Below are positions 9,164-18,133 of a stretch of 48,638 nucleotides of DNA, piece after piece. The stretch's first letter is position 1, and every line of letters begins with the position of its first letter. The position numbers were made by a program, and so were the translations under genes. Below the pieces are notes generated by a model. It was not told the origin of the DNA and ran no database searches. It saw nothing but the letters and a program-made list of their open reading frames with translations. The DNA comes from JBCBSS01 sp039819065 (GTDB lineage Bacteria > Bacteroidota > Bacteroidia > Cytophagales > Cyclobacteriaceae), in NCBI GenBank assembly GCA_039819065.1, contig JBCBSS010000045.1, positions 1 to 48,638 of the forward strand, in the 5' to 3' direction.

Positions 9164-11071
9164 TTAACCTTGCCCTTCACTTAAACCTAACATCTCATCA
9201 AGGGTATTGGTTGACACAAAGTGATAATTTGGCCTTGCCTTTTCATATATCCTAAGCGCCATTTGTTTTCCCGCTTCGGTTTTGATCATCTCGCCATAAA
9301 TTGGCGATAAAAATTTTCTACGCCCTGTTTTGATCAGGAATGCTTCTAGTTCATCATAGGCATCTTCATATTGATGTCTGATCGCATGGATCATCCATGC
9401 CGAGAACACTTCGGAGTTCTTGGAAGCGGTAAATCCGAACGCACTATCCAGTGCCTTCATTTGATCAAAGGCAATGTCTTCAGGCAGAGCACGGATGAAA
9501 TGTAACCACTCGTGAGAGCTCCATTCTGATGTAGCTAGTTCTCCCGGAGCGGTGCCATTCTGCCACGAAGTAAGTGCTTCATCAACCTTGGTGAAGCGAT
9601 CCGATACAGGAATAGGTGAATCTGCAGGTAGTCCCGGACCATATATCCATTGTTCATAAATCGTTTTATCAGCTTCAAGGCCATTCTTCTTAAACAAGTT
9701 CTTATCCATGTATTCGATAAAGCCTTCCGTCGTCATCACCTTGAAGGCATTGCTGCTGAAATATTCCTTCAAGAAAACATCGAAAGTATCCTTGCCTACT
9801 TTTTCTTCTAAAAACCTCAAGAAAAAATAACCTTTATCATAGGCGATAGCGGTCACGCCTTCGTCTGGACTACGACCTTTTAAGTTGAGCTTAAGATGCG
9901 TATCTACTGCTTTCCCTTCGTTGATCATCTCCTCTATTTCGTCTTTTAAACCCTGCAATGACAGAGAGGCCAGCATTTCAGAATAATCACGCCCATACAA
10001 TGCCTCCATGATACGATGTTCGAAATAAACAGTGAAACCTTCATTGATCCAGAAGTCATCCCATGTGGCATTGGTGACCAAATTACCCGACCAAGAGTGT
10101 GCTAACTCATGAGCGACAAGTGACGTAAGAGAGCGGTCTCCAGCCAAGATGGTGGGAGTGGCAAATGTAAGTCTCGGATTCTCCATTCCACCGAATGGAA
10201 AGCTAGGAGGCAACACTATCAAGTCATAACGTTCCCATTGGTATGGGCCATAAAGACTTTCGGCCACTTTTACCATATCTTCCAATTCTGCAAACTCGTA
10301 AGCAGCCGCCTCAACGACTGAAGACTCTGCATATACACCTGTTCTTTCCCCCAAAGATTTGAATGAAACATCTCCCACGGACAACGCCATCAAATAAGCC
10401 GGTATTGGCTGCTTCATTTCGAAGTGGTAAACGCCTTCTGCATTCTTCTCTTGAGGGTTATTTGCGCTCATCAAGGCCAGCAAATCATTAGGCACCGTGA
10501 CCTTGGCAGTATATGTGAATCTAATCCCTGGAGAGTCTTGAATAGGAATCCAGCTTCTGGCTAGAATGGCCTGAGACTGAGTGAACAGAAATGGCCTGGT
10601 TTTATCAGCTGTTTGCTCTGGCGTTAACCATTGCAATGCCTGTGCCCCTTCAGTGGTTGAATAATATACATTGACTTTTTTGGTGTCCGGCTCTATTTTT
10701 ATTTTCAACGGTTGTCCCATTAATCTGTCATCTTCGCCAAGAGAAAACTCAGTTTCAACCTCGTCATCACCTAACGTCACTTTTTCTATTTTTAAGCCAT
10801 TTGCGTCTAGAATGATTTCACTGGCGTCATCGGCTGCCTTGATCGACAGCGTAGCTTTACCTTCAATTATCTTTTGATCAAAATCAACCTTAGCCTCCCA
10901 ATCCAAATGGGTAACCACAGCTTCGTCTGGCTTGGCATATGTATGGACATCGACTACTTTCATATTTTCAGTTTTGACCTCACTTTTCTGTTCATCAGCG
11001 GACTTTTCACACGAGGCCAAAAGCACCAATACTGAGACAATTAGACAAGCGGGTTTATATAATTTCACCAT
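9164..11071 (-). CDS. M1-family metallopeptidase, lipoprotein (LTA4 hydrolase-like aminopeptidase)
   Basis: A lipoprotein signal peptide ends in LLASC with the lipidated Cys at 21, so the enzyme is anchored in the envelope. The zinc site is HELAH at 321-325 with the third ligand E344 in NEGFT. The M1 substrate-binding motif GGMEN is at 294-298. The order is N-terminal beta domain (~40-240), catalytic thermolysin-like domain (~241-480) and a helical C-terminal domain. Length (635 aa) and the short C-terminal domain fit the leukotriene-A4-hydrolase/aminopeptidase B branch rather than PepN. The expected reaction is removal of N-terminal residues from peptides, probably for peptide nutrition in the periplasm. 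It lies between the RidA-like gene (39 bases) and tpx (49 bases) on the same strand. Confidence 0.93.
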   Translation of the reverse strand: MVKLYKPACLIVSVLVLLASCEKSADEQKSEVKTENMKVVDVHTYAKPDEAVVTHLDWEAKVDFDQKIIEGKATLSIKAADDASEIILDANGLKIEKVTLGDDEVETEFSLGEDDRLMGQPLKIKIEPDTKKVNVYYSTTEGAQALQWLTPEQTADKTRPFLFTQSQAILARSWIPIQDSPGIRFTYTAKVTVPNDLLALMSANNPQEKNAEGVYHFEMKQPIPAYLMALSVGDVSFKSLGERTGVYAESSVVEAAAYEFAELEDMVKVAESLYGPYQWERYDLIVLPPSFPFGGMENPRLTFATPTILAGDRSLTSLVAHELAHSWSGNLVTNATWDDFWINEGFTVYFEHRIMEALYGRDYSEMLASLSLQGLKDEIEEMINEGKAVDTHLKLNLKGRSPDEGVTAIAYDKGYFFLRFLEEKVGKDTFDVFLKEYFSSNAFKVMTTEGFIEYMDKNLFKKNGLEADKTIYEQWIYGPGLPADSPIPVSDRFTKVDEALTSWQNGTAPGELATSEWSSHEWLHFIRALPEDIAFDQMKALDSAFGFTASKNSEVFSAWMIHAIRHQYEDAYDELEAFLIKTGRRKFLSPIYGEMIKTEAGKQMALRIYEKARPNYHFVSTNTLDEMLGLSEGQG

Positions 11072-11110
11072 AAGTACTCTTGTATTTAGAACTTCTTTAG
11101 CAATCTCCTG

Positions 11111-11650
11111 CTAGTCTTCCACTTCTACAATCATTTCTATCTCAACGGCGATGTTAGAAGGTAATGAACCCATGCCTACCGCAGATCTGGCATGTCTGCC
11201 CTTATCCCCAAATACTTCCACCATCAGATCAGAGAATCCATTGATCACTTTCGGTTGATCTTCGAAATCAGGTGTGCAGTTGACCATGCCCAACACTTTG
11301 ACGATACGTTTTACTTTGCTGAGATCTCCTATTTCTGCCTTAAGTGTTGAAAGGAGTGAGATGGCTGTTAGTCTGGCTGCTCGCTGTCCCTCTTCTATGG
11401 TTAGGTCTTTTCCCAATTTGCCTTTCACATATCCTTTACCTGGCTCGTCAGGTCCATGTCCTGAAAGAAAGATAAGATTTCCAGTTCTTACTGCCTTTAC
11501 GTAATTGGCTATGGGCTTGGTGGGCTCAAAGAGTTCTATACCTAGGGATTTGAGTTTTTCGTCCATGTTTTGTGCTTTAACCGTTTTAACATTAAGACCG
11601 AAAATTACTAAAGACAAGGCGAGGTAAAGTGAGATTTTACTTATTTTCAT
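11111..11650 (-). CDS. Exported RidA/YjgF-family protein
   Basis: The protein is 179 aa with an N-terminal signal peptide ending near VKAQN, followed by a RidA-type domain. Family landmarks are GNLIFLSGHGPD, the EEGQRAARLTAISLL helix, VKVLGMVNCTPDF and the C-terminal RSAVGMGSLPSNIAVEIEMIVE. RidA enzymes hydrolyse reactive enamines and imines such as 2-aminoacrylate. The C-terminal Arg of the usual binding site corresponds to RSAVG. Export is unusual for RidA but common among the related 'YjgF-like_1' proteins. It is the first gene of the minus-strand unit with the M1 peptidase and tpx, and is divergent from tag with 59 bases between. The substrate is unknown. Confidence 0.85.
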   Translation of the reverse strand: MKISKISLYLALSLVIFGLNVKTVKAQNMDEKLKSLGIELFEPTKPIANYVKAVRTGNLIFLSGHGPDEPGKGYVKGKLGKDLTIEEGQRAARLTAISLLSTLKAEIGDLSKVKRIVKVLGMVNCTPDFEDQPKVINGFSDLMVEVFGDKGRHARSAVGMGSLPSNIAVEIEMIVEVED

Positions 11651-11709
11651 GACGCTTTATTTTTCTATTTTTCAATTTAAAAATTATTTCTCCAAACTAG
11701 ACTCCGGCT

Positions 11710-12282
11710 ATGAAAAAACGATGCCCCTGGTGCGAAGGCTTTGACCAGTATATAGCTTATCATGATGAAGAATGGGGAGTGCCTGTTCACGATGATATCA
11801 TTCATTTTGAATTTCTAATTCTTGAAGGTGCACAAGCTGGTTTGAGTTGGTCGACTATTCTAAAAAAGAGAGAAGGATATCGAGAGGCTTTCAGTGATTT
11901 CAACCCTGAGATAGTAGCTAGTTATGATGAAGACCGCATCCAGGAAATATTGCAATTCCCGGGAATCATTAGAAACCAACTAAAGGTTAGAAGCGCCGTC
12001 ACCAACGCCAGGAAATTTCTAGAGCTGCAAAAAGAATTTGGCACCTTCGATGAATACATCTGGTCTTTCGTTGGAGGCAAACCGATCGTTAACAGTCTTA
12101 AAACCCCAGACGATTACATGGCTACCAGTCCCGAATCGGATGCCCTAAGTAAAGATTTAAAAAAGAGAGGCTTTAAATTCGTCGGCAGCACCATTATGTA
12201 TGCACACATGCAAGCCTGCGGTTTGGTGAACGATCACCTCGTGGACTGTTTCCGTTATCAGGAGATTATCGATAGTTATTGA
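11710..12282 (+). CDS. tag: DNA-3-methyladenine glycosylase I
   Basis: The 190-aa protein matches Tag along its length. The four zinc ligands expected from E. coli Tag are present as C5, H18, H176 and C180, with the same H-x3-C spacing near the C-terminus. The base-pocket motifs YHDEEWGVP and LSWSTILKKRE are intact. Tag removes 3-methyladenine from alkylated DNA, starting base-excision repair in the cytoplasm. It is a single gene, divergent from the RidA-like gene. The start ATG at 11710 matches the family start (MKKRCPWC). Confidence 0.97.
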   Translation: MKKRCPWCEGFDQYIAYHDEEWGVPVHDDIIHFEFLILEGAQAGLSWSTILKKREGYREAFSDFNPEIVASYDEDRIQEILQFPGIIRNQLKVRSAVTNARKFLELQKEFGTFDEYIWSFVGGKPIVNSLKTPDDYMATSPESDALSKDLKKRGFKFVGSTIMYAHMQACGLVNDHLVDCFRYQEIIDSY

Positions 12283-12541
12283 TAGACAGACATAAGTAGT
12301 AAGAAAAAAGAAGTAAGACTGGGTTTTTAGCTTTCATTGCGTTGTGTGAGGAACGAATCAAGAAGCAATCTTGACGATAAGGGAAGTTAGAAACTGGAAA
12401 TAAATAGAATTAAGTAGAAATAAATTGTCTGGTAGGAACGCTGATAAAATTTGATCATCAATCACCGCATCAAACTATCAAATAATCAGACCATCATACT
12501 AGCCCTTCTGAACGAACCTTATTGGAGTTTAACACCAACTC
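12283..12541. other. Intergenic region between convergent tag and a membrane-protein gene, with an extragenic repeat
   Basis: No gene is seen. At 12334-12372 lie TCATTGCG, GAGGAACGAA and GAAGCAATCTT. Together these resemble the widespread CATTGCGAGGAACGAAGCAATC bacterial intergenic repeat, here expanded by small insertions. At 12290-12325 a purine-rich ATAAGTAGTAAG...AGAAGTAAGAC tract resembles the flanks of the IVS-like elements near 43532 and 43944. Confidence 0.45.
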
Positions 12542-12979
12542 CTAAAAACCTTGATCATCTAACACTTCTTCCGATTCCAATTGAGATGTTTTCTTTTTCG
12601 CCTTAACAAAAATGGAGACAATAGTACAGAGAACAAGAACCCAGAAACCAAAACCAATACTCTTCCCCAACGGCCCTAGTTCCATATCGAGTTCTGAGGG
12701 TCTTTGTTTTGCCAGGTTCAAAACGTTCAGGATGTACACTGCCAATGTCCAACTGCATACAATTACAAGAGCATAGATAAACCGATGCTTGAATTTCAAG
12801 GAGTTTTCAAGATTATATGTTCGAATGCAGATGATTGTAAATGCAATAGGAATAACGATCATAATCCAATTGTGAAGCTGTGCCAGTGTTCCATACATAC
12901 TCACAAAAAAGAATGGGATATACATTGCCATCACTACCAAAAATTGAATCGCACTATATTTCAAACTATGTTTAAGCAT
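12542..12979 (-). CDS. Small integral membrane protein, four helices (145 aa)
   Basis: Four hydrophobic segments are visible at about residues 10-30, 35-53, 68-88 and 105-125, with a Lys/Glu-rich cytoplasmic tail (KAKKKTSQLESEEVLDD). No family motif is recognised. It starts 13 bases after the stop of the lipoprotein gene 12993-13484 on the same strand, so the two are probably co-transcribed, and a small envelope partnership is possible. No enzymatic residues are evident. Confidence 0.7.
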   Translation of the reverse strand: MLKHSLKYSAIQFLVVMAMYIPFFFVSMYGTLAQLHNWIMIVIPIAFTIICIRTYNLENSLKFKHRFIYALVIVCSWTLAVYILNVLNLAKQRPSELDMELGPLGKSIGFGFWVLVLCTIVSIFVKAKKKTSQLESEEVLDDQGF

Positions 12980-12992
12980 ACTTATCGATTAT

Positions 12993-13484
12993 TCACATCC
13001 CCAAAATCACCTTCTTCTTCAACAACAAAATACTCCACATACCCAATAGTTGCCCCCCTTTGACAATTGGCTGGCTATACAGCAAGTGCTTATCGCCGAT
13101 TTTTTGCATGTTCTCACTTACTGATTCTCCTTGCTCTGCATTATAGACGTAGGCATCCCATATTGCTTTGGATTTCTCATCAAGCGAAGCACTGTTGGTT
13201 TCAGTTACCCAAATGATTTGTTCATCATAAATCTTAGAAAGGGAGTCTGCTTTGCTTTCGACGTAGCTACCATTGCCAAGGCTATCTGCAGGCACAGCCT
13301 GCAAGACTGCTTGATATATTTCCTGTCCCCTTTTGGTGCCCGCTGCCATAATATCGCCTTCGCTAATCTTTTTGATTTCACGGGCCTTCTTTTCCTCCGA
13401 CATGGCCTTTCGCTGCTCATCAGAGAGAGGAGCTTTATTGCATGCGGAAAGGACAATTAACAGCAAAACGAAATAGCGGATCAT
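12993..13484 (-). CDS. Small lipoprotein, possibly Tll0287-like (DUF3365) related
   Basis: The lipobox is VLSAC with the lipidated Cys at 15. The mature part has a charged helix (EEKKAREIKKISEGD) and then a compact domain ending in YNAEQGESVSENMQKIGDKHLLYSQPIVKGGQLLGMW. This ending resembles the sensory or heme-binding Tll0287-like domain found in Bacteroidota lipoproteins. The usual CxxCH heme motif is absent, so heme binding is not supported, and the family assignment is tentative. It is first of a two-gene unit with the membrane protein at 12542 and is divergent from prfA. Confidence 0.6.
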   Translation of the reverse strand: MIRYFVLLLIVLSACNKAPLSDEQRKAMSEEKKAREIKKISEGDIMAAGTKRGQEIYQAVLQAVPADSLGNGSYVESKADSLSKIYDEQIIWVTETNSASLDEKSKAIWDAYVYNAEQGESVSENMQKIGDKHLLYSQPIVKGGQLLGMWSILLLKKKVILGM

Positions 13485-13581
13485 GATAATTAAGCTTAGT
13501 GGAATACAAACTTAATAAGACCATAAGATTTTAGAAATGGTGAGGTTTTACTAATTACTACACTATGCACAGTTTATTTAT

Positions 13582-13589
13582 TAATTTTG
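13582..13589 (+). promoter_or_regulatory. Candidate Bacteroidota -7 box for prfA
   Basis: TAATTTTG fits the TAnnTTTG -7 consensus of Bacteroidota and ends 19 bases before the prfA ATG. No good -33 TTG is seen at the usual spacing, so this is only a candidate. Confidence 0.35.
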
Positions 13590-13608
13590 CGCCTCTAATA
13601 GAATTGAT

Positions 13609-14682
13609 ATGATCGAACAGCTCGAAGAAATAAAGCTCAGGTTTGAAGAGGTGGGACAGCTTATTGTACAGCCAGACGCCATGGCTGATATGAAGAAGTA
13701 TTCTATGTTGAATAAGGAATATAAGGACCTTGAGAAGATCGTTAACAAATACAACGCATACACTGAAGTAGTTTCTAATATTGGCAGCGCGAAAGAAGTA
13801 TTGGAAAACGAAAAAGACCCTGAGTTTCGCGATATGGCCAAAATGGAGCTTGATGAACTCACTCCACGGAAAGAAGAATTGGAGGAAGAATTGAAGATCA
13901 TGCTCATCCCTAAAGACCCCAACGATAGCAAAGATATCGTGTTGGAGATCAGGGCTGGGGCAGGTGGTGATGAAGCGGCCATATTTGCTGGAGACCTATT
14001 TAGAATGTATCAATTATTTGCGGAGAAAAACGGATGGCAATTCTCTGTTTTGAACCTGACGGAAGGAACTTCTGGCGGATACAAAGAAATCGTTAGCTCC
14101 ATTAATGGAGAAGATGTTTACGGAAAGCTGAAGTTCGAATCAGGCGTTCACCGTGTGCAGCGCGTGCCTGCAACAGAGTCTCAAGGTAGGGTACACACCT
14201 CGGCAGCGTCTGTGGCCGTACTACCAGAAGCAGAAGAAGTGGATGTTGACCTCAACATGGCTGATGTGAGAAAAGATACTTTTAGATCATCCGGAGCCGG
14301 TGGTCAGCACGTTAATAAAACTGAATCAGCAGTAAGGCTAACCCATAATCCTACCGGTATTGTCGTAGAATGTCAGGATGGAAGGTCACAGCATATGAAC
14401 TACGAGAAGGCCTTGATGGTACTTCGATCCAGGTTGTATGAGCAGGAGCTAAAGAAGCAGCAGGAAGAGATTGCTGGCCAACGCAGATCAATGGTAGGTA
14501 GTGGTGACCGTTCTGATAAGATCAGGACCTACAACTACCCTCAATCCCGAGTAACAGACCACCGCATCAGCTTCTCTGTTCATAACCTTCCTAATGTAAT
14601 GAACGGCGATATCGATGAGTTTGTAGCAAACCTCAGAATTGCTGAGAACGCTGAGAAAATGAAAGAAGGGGCAGCTCAATAA
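13609..14682 (+). CDS. prfA: Peptide chain release factor 1
   Basis: At 357 aa this is a standard length for RF1. The codon-recognition PxT motif typical of RF1 is PAT at 187-189, and the catalytic GGQ is at 231-233 in SSGAGGQHVNKTES. RF1 recognises UAA and UAG in the ribosomal A site and triggers peptide release. The start at 13609 gives the expected MIEQLEEIKLRFEEV coiled-coil N-terminus. The next gene begins 21-45 bases downstream on the same strand, so a loose operon with the beta-helix lipoprotein and yjbQ is possible. No prmC (HemK) methylase gene is adjacent. Confidence 0.97.
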   Translation: MIEQLEEIKLRFEEVGQLIVQPDAMADMKKYSMLNKEYKDLEKIVNKYNAYTEVVSNIGSAKEVLENEKDPEFRDMAKMELDELTPRKEELEEELKIMLIPKDPNDSKDIVLEIRAGAGGDEAAIFAGDLFRMYQLFAEKNGWQFSVLNLTEGTSGGYKEIVSSINGEDVYGKLKFESGVHRVQRVPATESQGRVHTSAASVAVLPEAEEVDVDLNMADVRKDTFRSSGAGGQHVNKTESAVRLTHNPTGIVVECQDGRSQHMNYEKALMVLRSRLYEQELKKQQEEIAGQRRSMVGSGDRSDKIRTYNYPQSRVTDHRISFSVHNLPNVMNGDIDEFVANLRIAENAEKMKEGAAQ

Positions 14683-14727
14683 GATGAAATAAAATACTTA
14701 TTCTTGTCTGGCGTTGTACACTACACT

Positions 14728-16107
14728 GTGAAAAGAACTCTTCCTTATCTATTAGCTGCATTCTGTGCTTTCTTTATGGCCTGTGAGCCCGAAGAGCAAA
14801 GGTTCACATTTGATCAAAATGCCCAATTACGTTTTTCTACCGATACGGTATTTTTCGATACTATATTTTCAACTGTAGGAAGCATTACACAGCGATTGCG
14901 GGTATTTAATGATAATGACAATGCTGTCAATATTTCCAATATCTCGCTGGGAAGAGCAACTGACTCGGAATATACCATCGCCATCAACGGTCAAAAAGGT
15001 AATGCCTTTGAAGATGTACGTCTATTAGGACAAGACAGTATGTTGGTGTTGGTGGAAGTGACCATCGATCCGCGAGATGAAAACCTGCCTTTCATTGTCC
15101 AAGACTCAATCGTATTTGAGACGAACAATAACTTACAAGACGTCAAACTCATTTCATTCGGGCAGGATGCGAATTTCTTAATGGACTCCGTCTTGACTTG
15201 TAATACCACCTGGACGGCCGACAGGCCTTATGTGATCTTCAATTCTGTGCTGGTGGACAGTCTCTGTCAATTGACGATAGAAGAAGGAACCAGAATATTC
15301 TCGAACACTGGCTCCTTCATATTTGTGCAAGGCACAATCAAGGTAAATGGACAACCGGATGGACGAGTGCTTTTCACCAACGACCGGCAGGATGAAGATT
15401 TCGAAAATGCTCCTGGACAGTGGGGAGGATTGATATTTCTGGAAGGAAGTAAGGACAACGAAATCCAATATGCTGACATTAGAAACGCGCAGATAGGAAT
15501 TCGGTTGGGAGCGCCCGATGACGATGACATTCCCGAAGTAGTCATTGGCAACACACGCATCGAAAACATGTCCAATACCGGCATATTGACCTTTACCTCT
15601 GACCTTTATGCCTACAACACGCTGGTGAATAATTGCGCCATTGCTGCTGTGGCGAATTTTGCCGGAGGCAACTATCGCTATGAACACTGCACCTTCGCCA
15701 ATTTCTCTTTTGACTTTTTCCGACAAGATCCGTCCGTGGTTTTTTCTGATAACGTAGTGTTGGCAGATAATTCAATTCTGGAAGCAGATCTTAATGTACA
15801 AGTATTCAACACCATTATATGGGGCAGCTTGTCTGATGAACTGACCCTAAGTAGTACCGGTAATAATGACTTTATTCTAAGCGTTGTCAATTCCTTGATC
15901 CGTACCACTGATGAAGGCCTTGACATCAATAACAACATACTCAATCTAGACCCACTGTTTTTTGATCCCAGGGAGTTCGATTACAGCCTCGACACACTTT
16001 CACCCGCCAAAGACAGTGGCTTGGATATCCTGATTACCAATGATATTGAGGGTCGAGAAAGGGATCAGTTACCAGACATCGGTGCTTTTGAGCGCATCGA
16101 AGAATAG
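14728..16107 (+). CDS. Right-handed beta-helix lipoprotein of unknown function
   Basis: I prefer the GTG at 14728 because it yields MKRTLPYLLAAFCAFFMAC, a clean lipoprotein signal with Cys at 19. A TTG at 14704 would add eight residues. Residues ~30-150 form a beta domain (TDTVFFDTIFSTVGSITQRL) similar in style to Ig-like modules. From about 165 onward, repeated turns such as IENMSNTGILTF, NTLVNNCAIAAV, YRYEHCTFANFS and NTIIWGSL suggest parallel beta-helix coils. The C-terminus ends with DIEGRERDQLPDIGAFE, a motif often seen at the end of surface beta-helix proteins in Bacteroidota. No catalytic residues are assigned. It is located between prfA and yjbQ on the same strand. Confidence 0.75.
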   Translation: MKRTLPYLLAAFCAFFMACEPEEQRFTFDQNAQLRFSTDTVFFDTIFSTVGSITQRLRVFNDNDNAVNISNISLGRATDSEYTIAINGQKGNAFEDVRLLGQDSMLVLVEVTIDPRDENLPFIVQDSIVFETNNNLQDVKLISFGQDANFLMDSVLTCNTTWTADRPYVIFNSVLVDSLCQLTIEEGTRIFSNTGSFIFVQGTIKVNGQPDGRVLFTNDRQDEDFENAPGQWGGLIFLEGSKDNEIQYADIRNAQIGIRLGAPDDDDIPEVVIGNTRIENMSNTGILTFTSDLYAYNTLVNNCAIAAVANFAGGNYRYEHCTFANFSFDFFRQDPSVVFSDNVVLADNSILEADLNVQVFNTIIWGSLSDELTLSSTGNNDFILSVVNSLIRTTDEGLDINNNILNLDPLFFDPREFDYSLDTLSPAKDSGLDILITNDIEGRERDQLPDIGAFERIEE

Positions 16108-16122
16108 CCTATATTCGTTGGC

Positions 16123-16545
16123 ATGGCCTATTACCAAAAAGAGATAACATTACCACAATTCAAACGCGGCTTTCACTTGATCACCTCAATTGTTGAAAGC
16201 GAATTTCCCGAGATAAAATCCATCACTACAGGTTTGTTACATGTGTTCATTCAACACACCTCTGCTAGCCTCACCATCAACGAAAACGCAGACCCCACTG
16301 TGCGACAAGACTTTGAAAGTCATTTCAATAAATATGTTCCTGAAAACGCTCCTTATTACAAACATGATTACGAAGGTTCAGATGACATGCCCGCTCATAT
16401 TAAGGCTTCAGTGTTGGGTAGTAGCGTAAGTATGCCCATAACTGATGGGCGTTTGAACCTGGGCACATGGCAAGGAATATACCTTTGCGAGCACCGCAAC
16501 TATGGAGGACATAGACGGTTAGTTTTGACCGCACAAGGAGAATGA
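16123..16545 (+). CDS. yjbQ: YjbQ/UPF0047 family protein (secondary thiamine-phosphate synthase enzyme)
   Basis: The 140-aa length and motifs HTSASLTINENADP and DGRLNLGTWQGIYLCEHR are diagnostic of UPF0047/YjbQ. E. coli YjbQ shows weak thiamine-phosphate synthase activity and has conserved His/Asp/Cys residues in the active site. The main physiological role is unclear in most bacteria. The gene begins 15 bases after the beta-helix lipoprotein stop, probably in one transcript. A GC-rich hairpin follows at 16575-16594. Confidence 0.93.
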   Translation: MAYYQKEITLPQFKRGFHLITSIVESEFPEIKSITTGLLHVFIQHTSASLTINENADPTVRQDFESHFNKYVPENAPYYKHDYEGSDDMPAHIKASVLGSSVSMPITDGRLNLGTWQGIYLCEHRNYGGHRRLVLTAQGE

Positions 16546-16574
16546 CCCCAGCTAACTATTGCCATTATGTGCCA

Positions 16575-16594
16575 GCCGGGTATTTCTACCCGGC
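16575..16594. terminator. GC-rich hairpin after yjbQ
   Basis: Perfect 8-bp stem GCCGGGTA (16575-16582) / TACCCGGC (16587-16594) with a TTTC loop, 29 bases after the yjbQ stop. No T-tract follows, so termination is possible but not certain. Confidence 0.45.
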
Positions 16595-16665
16595 GACTTG
16601 GTTCGAATAGCAAATAACCTTTAAAGCTTTCTTAGGGCACCGACAGTTTTTTATAGCGATGACCT

Positions 16666-16718
16666 CCAGATGAAAACATCTGGCTGCACGTGAATGATCA
16701 CCAGATCGAAACATCTGG
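16666..16718. repeat. Tandem pair of CCAGAT...ATCTGG hairpins
   Basis: CCAGATG-AAAA-CATCTGG lies at 16666-16683 and CCAGAT-CGAAAC-ATCTGG at 16701-16718, each followed by CTGCAC or CTGTAC. The two units are near copies 35 bases apart, in the 265-base gap between yjbQ and the photolyase gene. No other feature is visible in that gap. Confidence 0.6.
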
Positions 16719-16810
16719 CTGTACTTGATGCGTTGCAGACTTGCTCGATCCAAAGTGTTAAACCACCTTAACCACTCAAACTTCTACCGTACTCACGGGT
16801 TTAAAAATTC

Positions 16811-18133
16811 ATGGAGAGGAGAATTATAGTTTGGATAAATAACGACTTGAGAGTGCGCGATAATCAGGCACTCTACAAGGCTGCGAGAAAAGGTTTTCAA
16901 GTCTACCCCATTTATGTTTTTGATCCGCGCAAGTTCGAACAAAGTGAGATTGGATTACCAAGAACGGGCAGTTATCGAGCTAAATTTCTTATCGAGTCTG
17001 TCGCAGATTTGAAACAAAATCTAAAGAGGCTTGGGTCAGACCTATTGATCAGGGTCGGGAAACCAGAAGAGGTGCTTCCAGAGCTAGCTGCTGAGCTCAA
17101 GGTCAATTGGCTGTACACTTCAAAAGAGGTGGCTACTGAAGAGGTTGAGATTGAGGAAAAGTTAGAAGTCGCGTTGGCCAAACTAGGCGTGTTAACTGAG
17201 TTTTTCTGGCAAAGCACACTCCACCATGTTCAAGATGTTCCCTGGCCCATAAAGCATTTACCGGATGTTTTCACCGAGTTTAGAAAAGAACTAGAGCAAG
17301 TTTCAACCCCCAGGGATGCCTTTCCTGAACCCAACTGCCTTGAACCATTAAATCTTGAGGAAGGCAAATTGGGCGATTTACCCACACTTCAAGATTTTGG
17401 CCTTTCTGAACCAGTCATTGACGAGAGAAGCGTACTGAATTTCAAAGGTGGTGAAACAGCCGCATTAAACAGACTGCAACAGTACATTTGGGAACAAGAT
17501 CTGCTTAAAGACTATAAAGAAACCCGAAATGGCCTTGTCGGAGCTAACTATTCTTCCAAATTTTCAGCTTGGTTAGCTAATGGTAGCTTATCTCCACGCA
17601 CTATTTATGAAGAGATCAAAAAATATGAGCAGATAAGAGTAAAGAACAGGTCTACCTATTGGCTCTATTTTGAATTACTATGGAGAGACTATTTCAAGTT
17701 TGTAACTAAGAAATATGGCAGCAAAATATTCCACTTGTCCGGCTTTTTAGGAAACGGTATTGAGTCGAATCAGGATATTGAATCCTTCCAAAAATGGAAA
17801 GAAGGAGCCACTCTAGAACCCTTCGTGAATGCTAATATGCTTGAACTGGCCTTTACCGGATTCATGTCTAATAGAGGTAGGCAGAATGTTGCCAGCTATT
17901 TGGTTAATGACCTGAAAGTAGATTGGAGATGGGGTGCAAGTTACTTCGAATCACTATTGATAGACTATGATGTCAGTAGCAACTGGTGCAACTGGGCTTA
18001 CATCGCTGGTGTAGGGAATGATCCTAGATCAGATCGGTATTTTAACATCCCAAGCCAGGCTAAAAAATATGATCCTCACGGAGAATATGTCGAGCTATGG
18101 TTGAGCGATCAAAAAATTCGTGTCAGGCGATAA
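16811..18133 (+). CDS. DASH-type cryptochrome / photolyase
   Basis: The protein is 440 aa. The N-terminal alpha/beta photolyase domain starts with IIVWINNDLRVRDNQAL, and the C-terminal FAD-binding helical domain includes TYWLYFELLWRDYFKF, FVNANMLELAFTGFMSNRGRQNVASYLV and WRWGASYFESLLIDYDVSSNWCNWAYIAGVGNDPR. The FANANM-like and NxWGxxYF-like strings fit the Cry-DASH branch, which repairs cyclobutane pyrimidine dimers mainly in single-stranded DNA using light. The FAD domain looks complete. The gene stands alone and overlaps the convergent lipoprotein gene by 25 bases at its 3' end. Light exposure of the organism is a fair inference. Confidence 0.93.
   Translation: MERRIIVWINNDLRVRDNQALYKAARKGFQVYPIYVFDPRKFEQSEIGLPRTGSYRAKFLIESVADLKQNLKRLGSDLLIRVGKPEEVLPELAAELKVNWLYTSKEVATEEVEIEEKLEVALAKLGVLTEFFWQSTLHHVQDVPWPIKHLPDVFTEFRKELEQVSTPRDAFPEPNCLEPLNLEEGKLGDLPTLQDFGLSEPVIDERSVLNFKGGETAALNRLQQYIWEQDLLKDYKETRNGLVGANYSSKFSAWLANGSLSPRTIYEEIKKYEQIRVKNRSTYWLYFELLWRDYFKFVTKKYGSKIFHLSGFLGNGIESNQDIESFQKWKEGATLEPFVNANMLELAFTGFMSNRGRQNVASYLVNDLKVDWRWGASYFESLLIDYDVSSNWCNWAYIAGVGNDPRSDRYFNIPSQAKKYDPHGEYVELWLSDQKIRVRR

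Noticed and set aside
12993..13484. Heme-binding cytochrome-like lipoprotein
   Set aside because: No CxxCH motif is present, so heme attachment cannot be claimed.
16666..16718. Short CRISPR-like array
   Set aside because: Only two hairpin units occur, with a 17-base gap, no further repeats and no cas genes.
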